Source: Acidobacteriota bacterium | GTDB lineage: Bacteria > Acidobacteriota > Terriglobia > Terriglobales > Acidobacteriaceae | Assembly: GCA_021793595.1 (NCBI GenBank) | Contig: JAJYSL010000037.1 | Location: 1 to 28,306, forward strand | Direction of reading: 5' to 3' | DNA: 28,306 bases | Part shown: positions 23,896 to 28,306 of the stretch, piece by piece | Layout: every line of letters begins with the position of its first letter | How positions within the stretch are numbered: the first letter of the stretch is position 1 | The notes under the pieces: model-generated | What the model was told of the DNA's origin: nothing | What the model saw: the letters and a program-made list of their open reading frames with translations, nothing else | The model's database searches: none | Position numbers and translations under genes: made by a program

Positions 23896-24080
23896 AGTTC
23901 CCTTTCAACAAAAGCATGGATTTTCTATCAAGAACTCTTAAGATTCAACGACACCGTCGCTGGTTGCTTGGCTCCAGCTTACACTGGAAGGATATCCCGC
24001 AATAGACTCGTGTTCGAACAGCCAACGCGGCTTGGCGTTTCAGAATCTAAGCCCTTTTGCATTATCTGGATCATAAATTT

Positions 24081-24085
24081 GGAGA
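24081..24085 (+). promoter_or_regulatory. Ribosome-binding site deciding the TTG start of the TPR/barrel protein
   Basis: GGAGA lies 4 nt before TTG 24090. It is the only well-placed site near the signal-peptide coding region, which has no ATG or GTG in frame. Confidence 0.7.
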
Positions 24086-24089
24086 CCCA

Positions 24090-27000
24090 TTGATTGCTCC
24101 ACCTTGCTTCTTGAAGATTGCTTATTTGTCGCTGCTCGGAATCGTACTCATCCTCCCCAGCCACGCGCAAACCTACACAGTAGGCCAGAGCCCTGCTGCC
24201 CAACCTCAGAAAAATTCCGTAAAACAAGGGGGCGCTCAGACGCAGACTCCCGCCCAACCACTAGGATGGGGATCCAACATCCAGAACGCTCGCCTTGCGA
24301 ATGCGGCACAGCAGGCTCTGAAGCAGGGCAATCGTGCGCTGGCCGTCGAATATGCGCAAAGAGCTGCACAAGCTGCGCCAGGCGATGCACACCTTTGGTT
24401 CTTCCTAGGCTATGCTGCGCGACTCGACAACAATTATCAACTCTCTCTCTCTGCCTACAATCATGGACTTCGCCTCAGCCCATCCTCTGTCGAAGGGCTC
24501 TCTGGACTCGCCCAAACCTTCAGCTTAATGGGGCGAATTAATGACGCTGAGCATCTTCTGAAACAGGTGGTCGCGTCCAATCCTCAGCGCAGAAGCGACG
24601 TACTGCTGCTGGGAAACCTATACATGAGATCTGGCGACTATACCGGCGCACTCGATTGGCTGCACCGCGCGGAGCGGCTCAAGCCAGACGCTCGTTCAGA
24701 GGTGTTGCTGGCGATCTGCTACGAACACCTGAAGCAAATGGATCAGGCGAACCATTATCTTGAGATCGCGAAACGCCGCGACCCAAACAATCCCGATGTG
24801 CAACGGTCGCTGGCCGGATACTACCGGCAAGTAGGAAATTACCCAGCGGCGATCGCGGCTCTGAAATCGATCCGCCACCCTAAACCGGAGGTCGAGGCGG
24901 AACTGGCATTCACTTATCAGCTGGATGGCAAGCTGGCGGATGCTGCCAAAGAATACGCGCAAGTTGCCAACGAATTGCCGAAAAACCTGGACTATCAACT
25001 TTCTGCCGCGCAAGCTGCCGTGGCTGCCGGTAGTATCGACCATGCAACTCCATTTCTGCAGCGCGCTGCCGGAATCAATGTAGATTCCTATCGACTGCAC
25101 GCCATACGGGGCGAGATCGCGCAGCTCCAGGACCATCCGGAAGATGCGGTCCGAGAATACACTGCGGCCATCGATCATCTGCCCGCAAATCCTGTGGAAG
25201 GCCCTCTCTACGGCATCCAGCTTCACGTCGACTTGATGCAGCTTTATCGCAACCTGAACGACGACAACGGCGTGCAGCAGCAGCTCAAAATCGCGGAAAC
25301 GCAAATCAATGCGCTAGACGAGCGCGGAGCCAATCGAGCACCGTTTCTGCGCTTGCGCGCTTTGATCAAGATGAACGCCGGCAACCTCGACGGCGCTCTG
25401 GCCGACATCAAGGAAGCGCTCTCGATCAGCCCGCATGACCCAAATAACCTACAGCTGGACGGGGACCTGCTGGTGAAACTCGGACACACCGAAGATGCAA
25501 TCGGCGCTTACAAACAGATCCTCGCCATTGATCCGCGCAATCGGTTCGCGCTGACATCTCTGGGGTATGCATCCCGAGTGGTAGGCCGTGAAGCGGACGC
25601 AAAGGCATACTTCGAGCGTCTCGCCAAGGACTATCCCGCTTTGTATATTCCTTATCTCGCGCTGGGGGATATGTACACGGCGCAGCATGAGTTCGCAAAA
25701 GCAGAGGCATCCTATCGCAAGGCCTTTTCCCTGGCTCCGAAAAATGCGCTGATTATCGCTGGAGGAATGAACGCAGCCATCGAAGCCCAGAAGCTCAGAT
25801 TAGCCGGACAATGGTTGGAACGCGCCTCCAACGAGATGCAGCAGCAACCGCAGGTGCTGAAACAGCGGGAGCGGTATCTCCGTTTGCAGGGCCATTATCA
25901 GGAGTCCGCCGACGTTGGGCGGCAAGCGATCAAGGCGTTGCCGAAGGACAGAGATGTCGTTGTGTATCTCGGCTACGATTATCTCGAACTCCAGCAGTAC
26001 AGCGAGCTGTCCAAGCTGACTTCGGAGTACTACAGCACGTTCCCGCAAGACTCCGACATTCCGCTACTGGCCGGGTATGTCAATAAGCACGACGGCAATA
26101 CCGAGAAAGCGCTGCAGGACTTTAACGAAGCTATCCATCGCAACCCGAAAGTCGCCACCGCCTATGTGAATCGCGGATATATTTACAACGATCTTCGCAA
26201 GCCGGACTTAGGCGCAGCCGACTTTGAAGCCGCCATCAAGCTGGATCCCAGCGATGGCCAGGCGCATATGGGGCTAGCGTATTCCGACCTGGCACTCGGT
26301 AAATCGAAGGCTGCCATCCATGAGTCGGAGCTGGCGGAAAAAACGATGGGCGATTCTCAATTCGTCCATGTGATTCGCGCGACCGCGTATGGTCGCCAAG
26401 GCATGCTGACCAAGGCGGTGGACGAATATCGTGCCGCATTGAAATTTGCTCCAAACGACGGCAGCCTGCACCTGGGGCTGGGAAATGCCTTCTTCGCCGA
26501 GCGGCGCTATCACGATGCCGTGAACGAACTGCTGCTAGCGCAAAAACTGACTCCTGACAACGCCGTTATTTATGGCCTGCTGGCGCGTGCCTACGCGGAG
26601 CAGCAGGATCGGCAGCAAACAATGCAGTACGTTCAGTTGGCGGAGCAGCACGCACAGCAACCACCGAACACTGCCAATCCCGCCGAGCTGAGCGAAATCT
26701 ACGTTTCGACCGGACAGGCTCTCAGCACCATTGGCGACCAGAAAGGCGCGATGGAGCGGTTCCGCAAAGCACTTTTCACCCCCCACAGTGATCGCGTCGC
26801 TGTGCGACTCGCAATTGCGCATGCGATGGCGCAGCAGAACCACACGGAAGATGCAGAGCGCCAGATTGCTCTGGCCTTTATGGAGGCGGAGGCGGGCACG
26901 ACTGCCCCTGCCACGGGAAGCGAATTCATTCAGGCTGCGGATATATTCCGCCAACTGCACGAGTATGATTTGTCGATCACCTACTTGGGCCGCGCACGTG

Positions 27001-28306
27001 CCGCAGGTTCGCCGGATATCACCGTGCGGACTGGGATGGCAAATACCTACCTGGCCGTGGGGAATGTGGACCAGGCTGCGGCCGAACTTGCGGCCGTCAA
27101 CTCCGAAGACAGCGAGTCCGATTATCAGTATTTGTTGGCGCAGGCGGGAGTATACCGGCAGCAACACCAAGGAGTGGAGGCATTGACCGCGTTCGCGCAG
27201 GCGGCGAGCGCCGCAGGTGAGGATCAATCGGCACAACAGAACCTGCTTGAAGCAGGGGCGAGCGAAGGCTACAGCCTCAACTCCAAATTGAGTACCTTGG
27301 GCAATTTCTCCGTGCAGCCAACGTTTGAAGACACGACGGTCTATGTTTTGGACTCGAAGCTGGATCAGCCAATACCGGTACCACCCACGGATATCGCGCT
27401 ACTTCCGCCTCTTCGTTCGTCCCTGGTCAGTCAGGGAATGGCTGCGTACCACCTGCATCTGGGGAGTCTCGCCCCGATGAGCGGGTTCTTCCAGCTTCGG
27501 AACGCTCGCGGCACAATCTCTGTGCCTGCCACCAGTTCGATCGTCAACCGCAATACGACGGACTACATCGCTAACTTCGGGATCGACCCTTCGATTCGTC
27601 TCGGCCGCAATTCCATCACGCTGAACAGCGGCATACAGGGAACGATTCGCCGTGATTCTGAATCTCCGCTTCAAATGAATCAGAACATGTTCCGTGCGTT
27701 TACGTACGGTTCCACAACCGCATTCTTCAATGCTGTTTCCGCTGCCGGCTATGTGATCTATGAGGGCGGACCCTTCACGGAGAGCAATATCCATTCCCGA
27801 GCACTGGCGGCGTCGCTGAACTTTCACGTGGGACGGCCATGGGGACAGAACGCTCTGATCGCCGGTTGGGGCGCGAACGACCAGCAATTCACCCCGGTCG
27901 GCATTGAAGACTACTTTACATCCTCGTATGTCGGATTCACTCGCCGATTCTCAAACCGATGGGACGCCCAGGCGGTGGTAGAAGATGTTCGGGCGTGGCG
28001 CATCGTTACCCCACGGTCCGGAATTGCGCAGGCCGTACGGTACGCCGGGACCATCGATTTCACTCCTACTCCGTCCTGGGACCTGCAGGCATCGCTCAGC
28101 TACGAAAATACTCGCACTTATCACGCCTACGACGCAACCCAGAACGGCTTTTCGGTCTCTTATACAAAAGCCCTCCACCACACGCTCAACAATGCAACAG
28201 GAGAAGTTGAAGCGCAATACCCGCTTCATTTTTCAGCCGGGTTTGCGCAGGAGACATTTTTTAATTTCACGCCCGGAAAAAACCAACAATTCCGGCCGTA
28301 TGTAAG
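24090..28306 (+). CDS. Giant TPR-repeat outer-membrane protein with beta-barrel C-terminus (3' end outside the window)
   Basis: The frame is open for 1405 codons from TTG 24090 to the window edge. The signal peptide is residues 1-26 (SHAQ). From about residue 70 to 1050 the protein is a long array of degenerate TPR units, with typical A-L-x-Y and A-x-x-P-x-N spacing (for example AIGAYKQILAIDPRN and AVDEYRAALKFAPND). From about residue 1070 the pattern changes to alternating hydrophobic beta strands with Gly, Tyr and Phe (AYHLHLGSLAPMSGFFQLRN, SIRLGRNSITLNSGIQG, SSYVGFTRRF), as in outer-membrane barrels. TPR plus barrel is the layout of the exopolysaccharide exporters BcsC, PgaA and PelB. It diverges from the GT-C operon, consistent with exporting the polymer. 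Alternatively it could be a TPR surface protein without a pore. Confidence 0.88.
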   Translation, partial: MIAPPCFLKIAYLSLLGIVLILPSHAQTYTVGQSPAAQPQKNSVKQGGAQTQTPAQPLGWGSNIQNARLANAAQQALKQGNRALAVEYAQRAAQAAPGDAHLWFFLGYAARLDNNYQLSLSAYNHGLRLSPSSVEGLSGLAQTFSLMGRINDAEHLLKQVVASNPQRRSDVLLLGNLYMRSGDYTGALDWLHRAERLKPDARSEVLLAICYEHLKQMDQANHYLEIAKRRDPNNPDVQRSLAGYYRQVGNYPAAIAALKSIRHPKPEVEAELAFTYQLDGKLADAAKEYAQVANELPKNLDYQLSAAQAAVAAGSIDHATPFLQRAAGINVDSYRLHAIRGEIAQLQDHPEDAVREYTAAIDHLPANPVEGPLYGIQLHVDLMQLYRNLNDDNGVQQQLKIAETQINALDERGANRAPFLRLRALIKMNAGNLDGALADIKEALSISPHDPNNLQLDGDLLVKLGHTEDAIGAYKQILAIDPRNRFALTSLGYASRVVGREADAKAYFERLAKDYPALYIPYLALGDMYTAQHEFAKAEASYRKAFSLAPKNALIIAGGMNAAIEAQKLRLAGQWLERASNEMQQQPQVLKQRERYLRLQGHYQESADVGRQAIKALPKDRDVVVYLGYDYLELQQYSELSKLTSEYYSTFPQDSDIPLLAGYVNKHDGNTEKALQDFNEAIHRNPKVATAYVNRGYIYNDLRKPDLGAADFEAAIKLDPSDGQAHMGLAYSDLALGKSKAAIHESELAEKTMGDSQFVHVIRATAYGRQGMLTKAVDEYRAALKFAPNDGSLHLGLGNAFFAERRYHDAVNELLLAQKLTPDNAVIYGLLARAYAEQQDRQQTMQYVQLAEQHAQQPPNTANPAELSEIYVSTGQALSTIGDQKGAMERFRKALFTPHSDRVAVRLAIAHAMAQQNHTEDAERQIALAFMEAEAGTTAPATGSEFIQAADIFRQLHEYDLSITYLGRARAAGSPDITVRTGMANTYLAVGNVDQAAAELAAVNSEDSESDYQYLLAQAGVYRQQHQGVEALTAFAQAASAAGEDQSAQQNLLEAGASEGYSLNSKLSTLGNFSVQPTFEDTTVYVLDSKLDQPIPVPPTDIALLPPLRSSLVSQGMAAYHLHLGSLAPMSGFFQLRNARGTISVPATSSIVNRNTTDYIANFGIDPSIRLGRNSITLNSGIQGTIRRDSESPLQMNQNMFRAFTYGSTTAFFNAVSAAGYVIYEGGPFTESNIHSRALAASLNFHVGRPWGQNALIAGWGANDQQFTPVGIEDYFTSSYVGFTRRFSNRWDAQAVVEDVRAWRIVTPRSGIAQAVRYAGTIDFTPTPSWDLQASLSYENTRTYHAYDATQNGFSVSYTKALHHTLNNATGEVEAQYPLHFSAGFAQETFFNFTPGKNQQFRPYV

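Noticed and set aside
23973..23988. TCCAG-6-CTGGA dyad in the divergent spacer as an operator
   Set aside because: Five-base arms are expected by chance at this length and no flanking promoter elements support it.
26535..27236. Minus-strand open frame of 233 codons inside the TPR region
   Set aside because: The plus strand continues a regular TPR array through it; the antisense translation has no such structure.

Overview
The window looks like chromosomal DNA of an acidobacterium (Acidobacteriota, Terriglobia-like). This is inferred from the gene families and the moderately high GC, not from any marker gene: no rRNA, tRNA, transposase, integrase, phage gene or CRISPR array was seen. Twin-arginine-exported Gfo/Idh/MocA oxidoreductases paired with exported xylose-isomerase-like TIM barrels, a GMC oxidoreductase next to c-type cytochromes, and secreted Ig-like/lectin-like proteins ending in Trp are a familiar mix there.

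Region 1 (1-7197) is a periplasmic sugar-oxidation neighbourhood. A GMC flavoprotein, cut by the left edge, overlaps by 4 bp a pentaheme cytochrome. A monoheme cytochrome c and a Tat-exported TIM-barrel protein follow on the same strand. Then come a Tat-exported Gfo/Idh/MocA protein and a second Tat-exported TIM barrel (both minus), and a second Tat-exported Gfo/Idh/MocA protein (plus). A plausible reading is oxidation of sugars or glycosides to keto-sugars, with electrons passed to cytochromes and the keto-sugars processed by the TIM barrels. The chemistry is inferred.

Region 2 (7244-13104) has a GNAT acetyltransferase, then two long non-coding stretches around three related secreted proteins. 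The first is a lipoprotein with a Gly/Thr linker. The next two are close tandem paralogues with an N-terminal Ig-like part and a shared upstream leader. A 30-bp dyad lies in front of the first, and a strong terminator ends the set.

Region 3 (13173-28306) looks like an exopolysaccharide assembly locus. On the minus strand: a Wzx-type flippase fused to a soluble C-terminal domain with a ParB-like DGNHR motif, a STAS protein, a low-complexity membrane protein and a thymidylate-kinase-like protein. A GH99/GH71-like glycosidase lipoprotein diverges from the flippase. A GT2 glycosyltransferase follows. Next is a four-gene minus-strand operon, every junction of which is a 4-bp stop/start overlap: a GT-C-like membrane protein and three uncharacterised exported proteins. 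Diverging from that operon is a very large protein read from a TTG start: signal peptide, about 1000 residues of TPR repeats, then a beta-barrel-like C-terminus running off the right edge. TPR plus barrel is the layout of outer-membrane exopolysaccharide exporters such as BcsC, PgaA and PelB. No synthase, Wzy, Wzz or Wza is visible, so this may be an undescribed variant of a polysaccharide export system.
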